Source: Babylonia areolata (Eukaryota; Mollusca; Gastropoda; Neogastropoda; Buccinidae). From it: a stretch of 64,000 bases of DNA. Location: assembly GCF_041734735.1 (NCBI RefSeq), contig NC_134901.1, positions 17,693,302 through 17,757,301 on the forward strand, written 5' to 3'. The position numbers and the translations under genes are program-made. Below, piece by piece: positions 49,586 to 62,893 of this stretch (its first letter is position 1; each line of letters starts with the position of its first letter). The notes beneath the pieces are model-generated. The model was not told the origin of the DNA. It did no database searches and worked only from the letters and a program-made list of their open reading frames with translations.

Positions 49586-52500
49586 ATCATGTTGTTGTGT
49601 CGTTGTAAAAGTTGGCTTTCAAATTCAGGAAGTTGTTGTTGGCAGGAACTTTTATTCCACCACCACCCCCTGCCCCCCACTCTCTTCCCCCCCCCCTCCC
49701 CTCCCCTCTCCCCTCACTCCCTGATTGTGTGTGTGTTTTCCTGTCACTAGAAATTGAAGTTGAGAATACTCCAAGGCCAAGCTTTGTGTTGGTGGTAGAA
49801 TGCTGATTACATGTCACCGAGTTTACCTGACTACCAAATGACCTTCACAGTCATAATGGCATTAAGCAGACATTTACCTATCTGTTCACCGGGAAGGCTG
49901 GCGCCCTATTGCCACTGAAGGGCTGGTGGAAGGGAAGGCACATCCCTACCCTGCACATGCAGTCAAAGCCACAGGGTGTGCAGGTGTGACCAGAAAACCT
50001 AGACATTTGGTTGTTTGCAGCTTTAGCAAATTGGCATTTTCTACTTTATACTTAACTGTTTCATTGCAGTGGAGTTGTAAGGTACCATCAAGTGATCAAG
50101 TGTTCTGTTGTGTTGCCATTACTGAATTGGATAGAACAGAAGGATAGGTTTCTTAACTGGCCAGCCTTACTGCAAGTCGCTGTCTAACAACCCAAACGTG
50201 TTCTGAAGTATCCAGTCTGAACCTGATCAACATGGGAATAAGTGTACATTTAGGAAGACATGCTTTAAGAAAAGGCATGTCAATCTGGAGTGCAGCATTC
50301 ACTGAATCCATGGAAACTTCTGCTGAACAGTGCAGCACATGAGGTAGATGTTTGGGTCATAGTTTCAGACTGTGAGCAGCGTTTTTGGAGTGACGCTGTT
50401 CACACATGCTGTGTTTAATTTGCAGCAGCTTTGTCAGATTGTAAACTTAAACACAAAGTGCAATAAAACTGCATGAAAATGAACAGTCTCAGTTCCAGTC
50501 CATCTCCTTCACACCCTTTCTGCTTGGTCTCCTCCCCTGTCTTAACCCCCCCCCCCTCCCACCCCCTTTCTCTCTCTTTGCCAGTTGCTTGTGGTACTCT
50601 TTCTGGTCTGATTAGGGAATGTAAGCTGACTGCTTTATTTCTGACTGTTCTGATTCTGTCCCTTCAGAGGCAGATGCTTCTCTTAGCTCCCGGTCCTCAT
50701 GGACCGCATTGGTATTCTTTGTATTATACTGTATGTATTCTCTTGTTGCAAAACACTGCTTGTGCTTGATGCGTTGTGCAGGGTCTAAAAATACACCATT
50801 ATCTGTGGTTTTTAATATGCTGTCATATGTTCCACAGGGTTTGATTTTTTGATGGAAATATTTTTGCCTCTTTGAAGGGTGTAGAACAGACGACAGTTGT
50901 AAATGGGGAACCTCAGTTTCTGATGGGACTGTCTGCCGCACTGGGTGTGGTTTCAGTGCTTGAATGAAGAACACAGAGAACACACGAGTCCCACAGTCCC
51001 ACAGCACAGACATCCAGTGTGTGTGTTTGTGTGTGTGTTTGGTCATCATCCACCAACTTTGTTCTCAGGCTTACATCCCTTGTCAGCTTACATAACTTAT
51101 TGTTTTCCCCCTTGCAGCAGAGCCTGCTGGAAACCTTTTTGCCTGCACTGTTTTAAGGACAGCTGGTCTGTGCTGAAGGCGTGAAGACACATTCCCCTTT
51201 CTTCCACCAGCTTATGGTTTCCAGAGTGTGTAGAATGGTCTTGAACTAGACATTTACTAATGTGGGTTTGCATTTTCCGTCAGGTGCTGTGCTTCAGGGA
51301 GGTGTTGTGATGTCATGAAGCCCTTGGGTTATTTAACCCTGTGACAGGTCTCTGGAGGGGGAGACTTGAGCTCACACTCTGCACATTGCTTCAGCTATCT
51401 ATCTATCTGTCTGTCTGTCTGTCTATCATATGAAAGAGAGAGAGAGAAAACTTTTGTTACATTTCAATCAAGTCACAACAGCTCATTTGGTGAGATGTTC
51501 ACATAATTATGTATGTGATTTGAGGGCATTTTGTATGTGGTATATTTTCTCAGACCAGATTTTTGAATATAAAAGAAAATGCCTCAGTTCACACGCATAT
51601 TGTATTTGTATTTAATCCATTAACTCAGTTTTGTTGCCCTCCAGTGAACAAGCCACTGGTTTATCCAACTCTCACTCAGCCTAGATAGACTGCTCTTGAA
51701 ATTACATTATAAAATGGCCTGCCATGTTTTTTATGCCTGGTACAATACCAGAACAATTTGTAAAACTTTTCTTATTAAAGACCAGCAGTAGAGGGTCATT
51801 GGGATGTATGGTGGCTGAATCAGTTTAGCATTGGACTTCTGATCCAGTGTTCACCGGTGATCAGGGTTTGAGGCCCTGTTTTGGTGTGGTGTTGTGGCCT
51901 TGGGAAAGTCACGCTGTGGTGTGTCTTGGGACAGGCACTTTACTTCCATTTTCCCTGCACTCTATCAGTGTGTGAATGGGTACCTGACTGCAGTAGGGAA
52001 AGATTAAAATGGCAGAAGGAGAAGCCGGGGCATTCCTTCCTTTCCTGTTCTTAACCCTTGACACAGCTGGTATGAATTCACTGCCCTGATGGCCATAAAA
52101 AGGCCCTGGGATTTTAACCTAAGTAATGGATGGTGGAGGGTTAATGAGTGATGAAGTGAGGGTGATGCTGATTTGCAGAGCACACACCCAAAGGGTCAGT
52201 GGAGAGTCTGGACCTGCTGGGAGACCTGCCAACCATGGAGGTGCAGAAGCTGGACCACCTCAACAAGGCCCGACCCAAGCGCTTCAAGACCCGCACCGCC
52301 ACACGCCCTGTTGCTCCAGGTACTGCTGTCCGCAGTTGTAGTGTGGGGGTTGGGGGGAACTGTCCCTGACATGAACATTGTTTGGTTATGTATCGGCAAC
52401 TACGGGGGTTGGGGACTCTTGAGATGCCAACTGTTATGATTTCGCCGTATTTTGTTACTCCGCAGTTTGTTCCAACATTAAGCCAGAGTCAGATTGTTCC

Positions 52501-55500
52501 GACAAGTTCATTTTCGACTACATAGTATGGTCATATGCTTTCCTGTGGTAACATTACCCAGACGCTGTAGACCTATCAATCACGAGTCCAGGGCAGTCAT
52601 GACTAACCTTGGTCTCAGTGATGATGCTCAGCTAATCGCGTGCTAATGCGTGCATGTTTCCACTGAAACAGCATTGAGTGGACTAAACAGCTTAATCGTA
52701 GCAGTTATACCAGTTGTAGGTAGGCTCAAGTGTTTGTATGCCTTGTAAATAAAATGTATGTCTGCTGATGTGGCTCGGAGTCAGAGTGTTTGACTAAATT
52801 CACAAAATGTTCAAACCAAATTTCCTGATTGTTCCTACAAACATTGACAAAGGTTGGCATCTGTGGGGACTGAAGGACAGAATATTGAACAATTATTATG
52901 ACCAAAGGTTAGTGTGGGAGGCAAGATAGCGCAAGCTATCTTTGCTTGCACTCAATTTGCTGTGCAGTAATGATTTTCCTAATTCAATGGAATCAGTAGA
53001 CTTCGGAAAATTGTTGTTGCATCACCAAACATAGTGCATAATAAGATTGCATTTTGCCCGAGTTAAACCCCTGTGCATTCAGCAGGGCTGTAAACCAAAC
53101 TGAATTGCCACTCTTGTACAGTTTTACATTAGACAGCTGCCTGCCCTTGTTGTTTCTCATAAAACTCCAAATCCAGTGGGACAGATTTTTACCCTGTAAA
53201 TGACTAGTATGTAACAGTCAAGGATACTCCGAGCAGAAGAGAATGAAGAGTGCCAACCACATCCAAAACTCAAGTCACACTCACACAATGATGAAAGAAA
53301 AACAATTTACTTATTGAACAAAACAGAGAGAAGAATCACTAGTTTGAAGAATAACTGTACACAACAAATCTGAAGTCGTCGTGATGTGACATCTGAACAG
53401 GAATTAGATATACCTCAAAACAAACAGATCACTGAGAACAAATCAGTCAGTAATGGGGGGTGGGGGGTGGGGTGGGGTTTGAAATTAAAACAAATAAACA
53501 AGGAATCTAGATAAAAGATGAACACATTGTCACTGCTGACAATAACAATTTTCTTTCACTAGTTTTTCCCTCCAGAGCAGCCAGATAGTGCAACAAAGTA
53601 AGCCAGACAGTGCAACAGACTAAGCTGTCACATCTCTCTGTTTGTGTATGTGTGTGTATGTGCTTGTTTGTATGTGCTTGTGTGTGTGTGTGTGTGTTGA
53701 CACCTGACACCTTGTGACCAGGTTTCACTGGTGGGGAGGAGGCATCAGAGGACGGCGTCAACACATTCCCCATCCTCAAAGCCAGTCTAGCAGAGCAAGA
53801 GCCTGACCTGGACAGGAGCAAAGAGCGCGGTGCCAGCAGCAAGCACTCCTTGGAAGAGACTGTCACGTAAGTCACCGAAACAGAGTGACTCATTGTCTTG
53901 GTTTTGAGTTACGTTGATTTGAATTTGTATTTGTATTTCTTTTTATCACAACAGATTTCTCTCTGTGAAATTTGGGCTGCTCTCCCCATGGAGACCGCAT
54001 CGCTATACTACAGCGCCACCCATTTTGGGGGTATTTTTTCCTGCGTGCAGTTTTATTTGTTTTTGGTATCAAAGTGGATTTTTCTACAGAATTTTGCCAG
54101 GGACAACCCTTTTGTTGCCGTGGGTTCTTTTACATGCACTAAGTGCATGCTGCACATGTGACCTCGGTTTATCATCTCATCCAAATGACTAGTGTCCAGA
54201 CCACCACTCAAGGTCTAGTGGAGGGGGAGATAAATATCGGCAGCTGAGCTGTGATTCGAACCAGCGCGCTGAGATTCTCTCGCTTCCTAGGCTGACACGT
54301 TACCTTTAGGCCATCACTCCACTACGTGGACTGAGACCTATGTTGGTGATGTGATCATTTCATGCTGTTTCTGTATCTTTTAACTTCTTCTGCATTCATG
54401 GACTGTGACTCCCACGTTAACTGTGTGAGTGGGATTTTATGTGCATGACTGTTTTTACCCGGCCAGGTAGGCAGTCACACTCAGTTTTTGGGGTGTGCAT
54501 GCTGGGTGTGTTCTTGTTTCCATAACCCACCAAACACTGACAAGGATTACAGGATCAATAATGTGTATATTTGGTTTCTGCATGCGTACACACGCAAAGG
54601 GAGTTTAGGTGCTAGCAGGTCTGCACATATGATAACTTGGGAGATCGGAAAAATCTCCACCCGTTATCCAGCAGGCGTGCTGAAACTGAGGATCAGACTC
54701 AGGAAACTTGTGCGAGAATCCAGGAATCCAACCATTCGACCACAGTACCTGTCATATCTTTAACTTGATTAGGGTTTTACATGGACAGAGTCAGACGTGG
54801 GTGAATTTATTCTTTTAACATTGTTTTAACCGACCTTTTAACTTTATTTGTTTTCTCTTCGACTAGTTTTAGGAACTGATGGGTATTCAGCCCTGAAATG
54901 AGAGCCCTTTATGGCCAGCTAGGCTTTAACTCATTCAGCCCTGCACCCGAACAATGTTCTGTTGTCATACTTTGTACGGCTACCATGTTCCAACTATATC
55001 TGTGCATACAGTATTTCCAGCTATGTCCACTCATGTCAATTTGAAGGAGATAACGTTTGATTTCAGTAAAAAAATTAGCGTTTTTCCCCATCAGTATGAC
55101 AGGGAATCTTGTTGAGGCCGAAAACTCCATCGAGTTGAATGGGTGAAAAACATGATATGGTTGGGGCCCATGACAGAGGCTCCATGTTGAAGGCTTTGTT
55201 TTCAGCCCCAAACCAGAGAAGAAGAAATGGTCCCCCATGAGCTACATCAAGGACAAGACGGAGAAGAAGGAGGAGAAGGAGAAGGAGAAAAAGGAGGAGA
55301 AGGAGAAAAAGGAGGAAAAGAAAGGGTAAGTACAGCAGTTGCCAGCAGTGCATTTGGACGTTTCATTTTTGAACTTGAATGAATGTGATGGAGGGAGGGA
55401 AGGAAGGAAATGAAGCCGGTGATAAAGAAAAAAGAAAAAAAATAACTGAAAACTGTTGTGGGTGGGAAGGAGAGACATAGGTATCAGAATAAAAGCCAGG

Positions 55501-58500
55501 TAATTGACTGCTTTTGTCTTTTGTACATCATCATCATCATCACCTTCATTTATCATCATCACCACCATTATCATCACCATCACTGTTAGTATCATCACCA
55601 TCATCACCATCATTATCATTACCACCATCATCACCACTACCACCATCACCATCATCATCACCACCACCATCACAATCATTATCATCACCATCATCACCTG
55701 TAACTCTCTGTCATCCCTGACTCCTCAAACGTTGTGTGCACCCTGTTTTGGTTTTGCAGCATTTCAGGGTTCAGCAACTTTTTCCGCAGCAAAGGCAGCA
55801 AGGCCGACTCCAAGGACAAAGACAAGGACAAGGACAAGAAACACGAGTCAGTTCACAAGGACCGGCCCGACTCGGGGCTGCCCACCCAGACAGAGTCCAG
55901 CAAAGTGTACAGCCGCAACAGCAAAGTGGACTCCCCGTCCCCCCAGTCCCAGCGCCCGGACTCCGCCCTCTCTATGACCCCCTCCCCAACCCCACCCCCT
56001 GTGGCTGTTGTGGCCAGCTCGCCCAAGGTTGTGGTGCCACCGCCATCGTCTTCCTCATCGACAGACAAGGCCCAAGAGGAGAACTCTGTCAATGGCAAGG
56101 TGAAAGCCTTGGGGGGCAGTGAGGTCAAAAGGTCAGACAGCGGCCGGGAGGAGGAGAGGTCGAGGTCGAGTAAGTCGAACAGCAAGTCGTCCACACCGGA
56201 GGAGAAGGAGAAGGAGGAGGGAGAGACAGGGGTGGAAAGTCAGGGTGAGTTCCTGTGGTGGTTGTCTGGCTGGGTTTGTCTTTGTCTTGTGGCTTCTTGT
56301 TGTTGTTCCATGTTTTGTTTTGCTGCTTTTGACGATAGTGTTTCAGTATCTGTTTGTTATGTGTGTATGTGTTTGTGTTTTGTTTTACAATTTTGTTTTG
56401 CTGCTTTTGACTGTAGTGTTCCAGTATCTGTTAGCTTGTGTGTGTGTGTGTGTTTTTCTGTTTTGTTTGCCAAAGGCTGTTTTCATTGATATTCAATGGC
56501 ATACATGTGTATTTGTAACAGAAGTTACATTTGCTTTGTCATCTTCTTCTTCTCATCTAATATTATTATGTTGTTGTTTTCAAGAAGGTTGAACTGATGA
56601 CATTTTTTTTAATGATGACAGAAACAAAAGCAAATTATAGCTTTTTTTCTAAAAAGAAATATGAAATCATCTGTGTGACGAAGTGTGAAATCATCTGTGT
56701 GAGGAGACTTTGGATATTCAATAATCATGGAACTGTGGATGTTGCCATCTGAGCTCATAAGTCAGTGTGTGCATTAGAATGTCTTTGAATGTTTGCTTTA
56801 TTTTTGTCTTTGTGAAAAAGAGAGAACGCATAAAAATTCCTGGCTGTGAATATCTTACACCACTATGCCTGTACATTCACAACACACACCACTATGCCTG
56901 TACTTCCACAACACACACCACTATGCCTGCACATGCACAACACACACCACTATGCCTGTGCATTCACAACACACTCCACTATGCCTGTACATTCACAACG
57001 CCACTATGCCTTTGCATTCACAACACACACCACTATGCCTGTACATTCACAACACAACTATGCCTGTATATTTACAGCACACAGCACTATACCTGTACAA
57101 CCTGTACATTCACAACACCACTATGTCTGTACATTCACAACACACACCACTATACCTGTACATTTACAACACACACCACTATGCCTGTACATTCACAACA
57201 CACACCACTATGCCTGTACATTCACAACACACACCACTATGCCTGTACATTCACAACACCACTATGTCTGTACATTCACAACACACACCACTATGCCTGT
57301 ACATTTACAACACACACCACTATGCCTGTACATTCACAACACACACCACACACCACTATGCCTGTACATTCACAACACCACTATGCCTGTGCATTCACAA
57401 CACACACCACTATGCCTGTACATTCACAACACACACCACTATGCCTGTACATTCACAGATGCATGACAGATACACAAGCACTCCCAGCCTCTCTGTGAAG
57501 CCACATTTCTACCTTCCCAGGTTCAGTCCACAGTTGGCTGCTGCTATTTTTCTGTCTACAAGCTTTCTCTTTTGCTTTGTCAGATCTCAACACTCAGCTG
57601 TTTCAGGTCTGGCCTATACACCTACCTCTTTCTGACCCCCCCCGCCCCCCAAAACCTCTCCAACACCCCACCCCCACTCCTATCCTCTTTTCCTGCTTCC
57701 TGGTTTACAACTTTTCTAGCTTTCTGTACACATAATTATAAGTTTTATCTTTCATTCCTCTCACTGAATTGGAGCTATGCACGCATGTGAATGACTGGTG
57801 CGTAAGCATTTTGATTTGCTGAGATTTAGTGCTGTATAAATACTTAAAATTGTTATTTTAATGTTGTGGGGGAAGGTGGCAAAATGGTAAAGATGCTTAT
57901 CTGCCAGTGCAGTGCCCACAAGGGTCTGGGTTTGAATCCCGGTCTCACGCTTTCTCTCAGATTTGACTGGAAAATCAAAATGAGTGTCTTGTCATTCAGA
58001 TCATGATGAACTGAGGTCCTGTGTGCAGCACACACTTGACACACTAAAAAAAAAAAAACCAGTTGTGACATACGTGTGTTGTCCTCGGGCAAAATTCTGC
58101 AGAAGAAAACAGCCCACTCTGGTACACAAATATGCAAGCACTCAAGGCCTGATTAGCGTTTTGGGTTATGATTCTGGCATCTGCCTAGCAGATGTGGTGC
58201 AGCGTAAAAGGATTTGTACAAATGCAGTGATGCCACTTTGGGAAGACCCAAACTGGTGATTATAAGTGAAATGTTGTGTGTGTGCAGAAGACAAGGAGGG
58301 GGAGGGGGACAAGGCGGAGGACCCATCACCGCTGCCCCGGGTACACAGGAACCTGCCTGCCATGGGTATGGGGTTCGGGGCCAACGTCCTGGCCGACCTC
58401 AAGGCTCAGAAACGCTTCTCCACACGCCTGCCCAGTCCTGTGAGAGTTGATGGCTGTGTGCTAGCTTGGAGACTGGTTTCGATCGTTTGTCCTTTGTGAC

Positions 58501-60314
58501 AGAGATTGTTTTCTGTTGGTTGTCCTTTGTGCCAGAGACTGGTTTCTGTTGGTTGTCCTTTGTGCCAGAGATTGTTTTCTGTTGGTTGTCCTTTGTGCCA
58601 GAGACTGGTTTCTGTTGGTTGTCCTTTGTGCCAGAGATTGTTTTCTGTTGGTTGTCCTTTGTGCCAGAGACTGGTTTCTGTTGGTTGTCCTTTGTGCCAG
58701 AGATTGTTTTCTGTTGGTTGTCCTTTGTGCCAGAGATTGTTTTCTGTTGGTTGTCCTTTGTGCCAGAGATTGTTTTCTGTTGGTTGTCCTTTGTGCCAGA
58801 GACTGGTTTCTGTTGGTTGTCCTTTGTGCCAGAGATTGTTTTCTGTTGGTTGTCCTTTGTGCTAGAGATTGTTTTTTGTTGGTTGTCCTTTGTGCCAGAG
58901 ATTTTCTGTTGGTTGTCCTTTGTGCCAGAGATTGTTTTCTGTTGGTTGTCCTTTGTGCCAGATATTGTTTTCTGTTGGTTGTCCTTTGTGCCAGAGATTG
59001 TTTTTTGTTGGTTGTCCTTTGTGCCAGAGACTGGTTTCTGTTGGTTGTCCTTTGTGCCAGAGATTTTCTGTTGGTTGTCCTATGTGCCAGAGACTGGTTT
59101 CTGTTGGTTGTCCTTTGTGCTAGAGACTGGTTTCTGTTGGTTGTCCTTTGTGCCAGAGATTGTTTTCTGTTGTCCTTTGTGCCAGAGACTGGTTTCTGTT
59201 GGTTGTCCTTTGTGCCAGAGACTGGTTTCTGTTGGTTGTCCTTTGTGCCAGAGATTGTTTTCTGTTGATTGTCCTTTGTGCCAGAGACTGGTTTCTGTTG
59301 GTTGTACTTTGTGCCAGAGACTGGTTTCTGTTGGTTGTTCTTTGTGCTAGAGACTGGTTTCTGTTGGTTGTCCTTTGTGCCAGAGATTGTTTTCTGTTGG
59401 TTGTCCTTTGTGCCAGAGATTGTTTTCTGTTGGTTGTCCTTTGTTCCAGAGACTGGTTTCTGTTGGTTGTTCTTTGTGCCAGAGACTGGTTTCTGTTGGT
59501 TGTACTTTGTGCTAGAGATTGTTTTTTGTTGGTTGTCCTTTGTGCCAGAGATTGTTTTCTGTTGGTTGTCCTTTGTGCCAGAGACTGGTTTCTGTTGGTT
59601 GTCCTTTGTGCCAGAGATTGTTTTCTGTTGGTTGTACTTTGTGCCAGAGATTGTTTTCTGTTGGTTGTCCTTTGTGCCAGAGACTGGTTTCTGTTGGTTG
59701 TCCTTTGTGCCAGAGACTGGTTTCTGTTGGTTGTCCTTTGTGCCAGAGACTGGTTTCTGTTGGTTGTCCTTTGTGGTGGGATCCTTTTTCTTCTTCTTTT
59801 TTTCTTTTTTTTTTCGTAATATTTTACACATCAGTTTGAGATAATGACTCTAACGCAGGGTTTCTGACCAAAAAGGGGACTGAATTAACTCGGCAAATGC
59901 ATGCAAGGAAGTGACTATAAAAGTAACTGGCATGGGGGGGTCAAAAGTATTTTGAATGGTGAGCATTATGTGAGAATGTCAGTTAAGGTGCATCCAGCTG
60001 TTTGTAAGATACCATGCCTACTGTAGACATGGATGCCAGTGACACAATGAATTTCTCTTGGAAACAAAAGGAATCTGTAGCATTTTAGTTTTAAGTTTCA
60101 ATTCAAAATTACCTACATGTGTGAGTAGACTGTAAATGAACAGTACCACCACAAGAGGAAGACTGCTGATGTGCATGTGCATACTTGCACCATGGATGCA
60201 GGCACGCATGTGCGTACCTGTCTACACTTGCTTGCATTTATAGGCGTACAAAAGTATGCATATATAAGTGTGCACACAAACACACACACACATACTTAAA
60301 CGCACACATGCATG

Positions 60315-60369
<55 letters not shown>

Positions 60370-62469
60370 ACTCACTCACTCACCCACCCACGCACTCACT
60401 CACTCACTCACTCTCCATGAGTGCAGAGACATTCCCACACAGATCCATATTCACGAACCCACACATAGCCCAGCGTTCACATGAACTCCCCACTCTGACA
60501 GGAGACGGAAACAAAGGATGAGAAAGACGGCTCACCGACCCTGCCCCCCACAAAAGAGGACAAAGCAGAGGTGGAGACGAAGAAAGAGGAGACCAACAAC
60601 AACCACCACCAGCACCAGGTTGTGGCCAATGACAAAGAAGAGTCGTCCCTGAAAGAGAAACCGCCCCCACCCAAGTCTCCGCAGCCCAAGTCGGAAAACA
60701 ATGGAGCTGCCCCCAAAGTGGCCTTACTGCCCCCCAAGCCAAGCAGTGGGGACAACAGCACAACCCCCAAGCCCGCACCACGAGCACTGCTGCCGCCCAA
60801 AAAGCCTGCTGTTGCTGCTGCTGCTGCTGCTGCTGCTGATTCTGCTACTTCTACTTCTGCTTCCACTGCTACTGCTGCTACGTCTCCGTCAGGGGATTCC
60901 GGGAGGTCCAGTTCTGCTGAGACAACTACTGCAGGTCTGTTGTGGAAGAGGGGAAAGGGGGTGAGAGTGAGTGAGAAGAGGATGCATGCACGCACGCTTG
61001 TGTGAGCATAGGTGTATGCATACACTCACACACGTACAGACTCGCATATATACATACCCACCCACCTGACACACACACACTTACACACACTGTATAGATA
61101 GATATACCCACACAAACACACACACTTAACTGTATGAATAGATATTTCCACACAAACACACATACTTATACACACTGTATAGAATTACCCACACAAACAC
61201 ACACACTTAAACACACTGTATAAATAGACGTGCATTTGTGTGCGCACAGAGAGATAGAGAGAGAGAGAGCAAGAGATTGCATGTATTAAACGCTGAAAGA
61301 GATTTTTGCCAATGCACAGACACCTACAGGCATGCATCCAAGCTACACACGTTCATACACACATGTACACAGGCATGAGAATACAGATTCAGAAACAGGG
61401 ATGGGCACACATGCATGCACATACAAACACACACACACTAACACTCATCACACACAGTTTTGTTCAGCTATTTAACATAATGCTGTATCATGATGATATA
61501 TGATTTTTGATGCCATGGGATAATAATACAACAGAACTTTAGCAAAATATGACAGTGTTGCAGTTGTTTCAGACACAGAGTAATTTATTGCAATGATTTT
61601 CAGGAAATCGCTAACCCCCTCAGAGGCACACTAACATGTAAGATTGCAAGACCGTTTGGGCTGAGAGGAGGGGGTTTGCAATATTTGTATATAGTGGAAC
61701 ATCTCTCCTGTTGGAAATGAATAATCACAGCATGAAACACTGTCTTTACAACAAAGACAAAGTGATTCAGAGCCGTCTGGCATCAGTTGTCTTTTCCCTT
61801 TGTTAATATAAAAAGGAAAGAAACATTTATCTTTTATCTTTTGATGTATTATGAAATGTCTGTGTACAGTCTTCTTTCAGTATATCATGAAATGTTTCTA
61901 CAGATGCATGTGTTGTGCTCTCCTCAATCTTTACTTGTCTTAGTATACAGTTACATGCAAAACATTGCACATGAGCCATGATGTTAGCAGTACATCATAC
62001 AGGTATTGAAGAAAGAGAGAAATAACAGTTGAAAAAATGCATAATTTCAGCACAAATAGTATGTGTTGTCAATTTTATACTGACATACAGAAAATGAGCA
62101 ATGGCACCATTGGAATAATAGATAGATTACATTTACATTTTTTGCTGAAAAAGGATCATTATATATATATACACACACATGCATGTCACTTTGATTTTTG
62201 GAAAAGAAACTTAACTAAGCATGTTTATTCCAGTGATGGTATCTGCAACTAAAGTATTATGATGGAGAGGGGTGATTATAGAAGCATGAAGACATGTTTC
62301 TTTTCTTTTGTGCTTGTACATATGTATATATACGCTTTCTTCTTTCCAGATAGATAACTTTGATTGTATGTAGACTTTCTCTGTGATAAAGAAACTTGAA
62401 CATGTGTTCAGAAATGAAAGCAAACCACACACACCACACAGAGCCACTCACACACACCACACAGAGCCA

Positions 62470-62522
<53 letters not shown>

Positions 62523-62611
62523 ACACACACAATCACACACACACACACACACAATCACACACACACCACACAGACTCACACACACACATACACACACACA
62601 CACACCACACA

Positions 62612-62680
<69 letters not shown>

Positions 62681-62825
62681 ACACACACACCACACAGACT
62701 CACACACACACACACACATACACACACACACACACCACACAGACTCTCTCACACACACACACGCCAACACACATATACACACCACACACCACACACACAC
62801 CCTAACCTCCCACTTAAATTGTATG

Positions 62826-62893
<68 letters not shown>

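Noticed and set aside
49750-49805. Possible exon [14 protein letters not shown] after CACTAG
   Set aside because: Frame-compatible with exon 26 but has no good donor and ends in a stop; could only be an alternative end and no evidence supports that.
56767-57635. Plus-strand frames of 206-256 codons rich in Thr and His
   Set aside because: Generated by the 27-bp minisatellite; not protein-like outside the repeat.
58461-59831. 456-codon minus-strand frame and several 190-290-codon plus-strand frames
   Set aside because: They lie wholly in a 33-bp tandem repeat whose length is a multiple of 3; no homology and no splice or start context.
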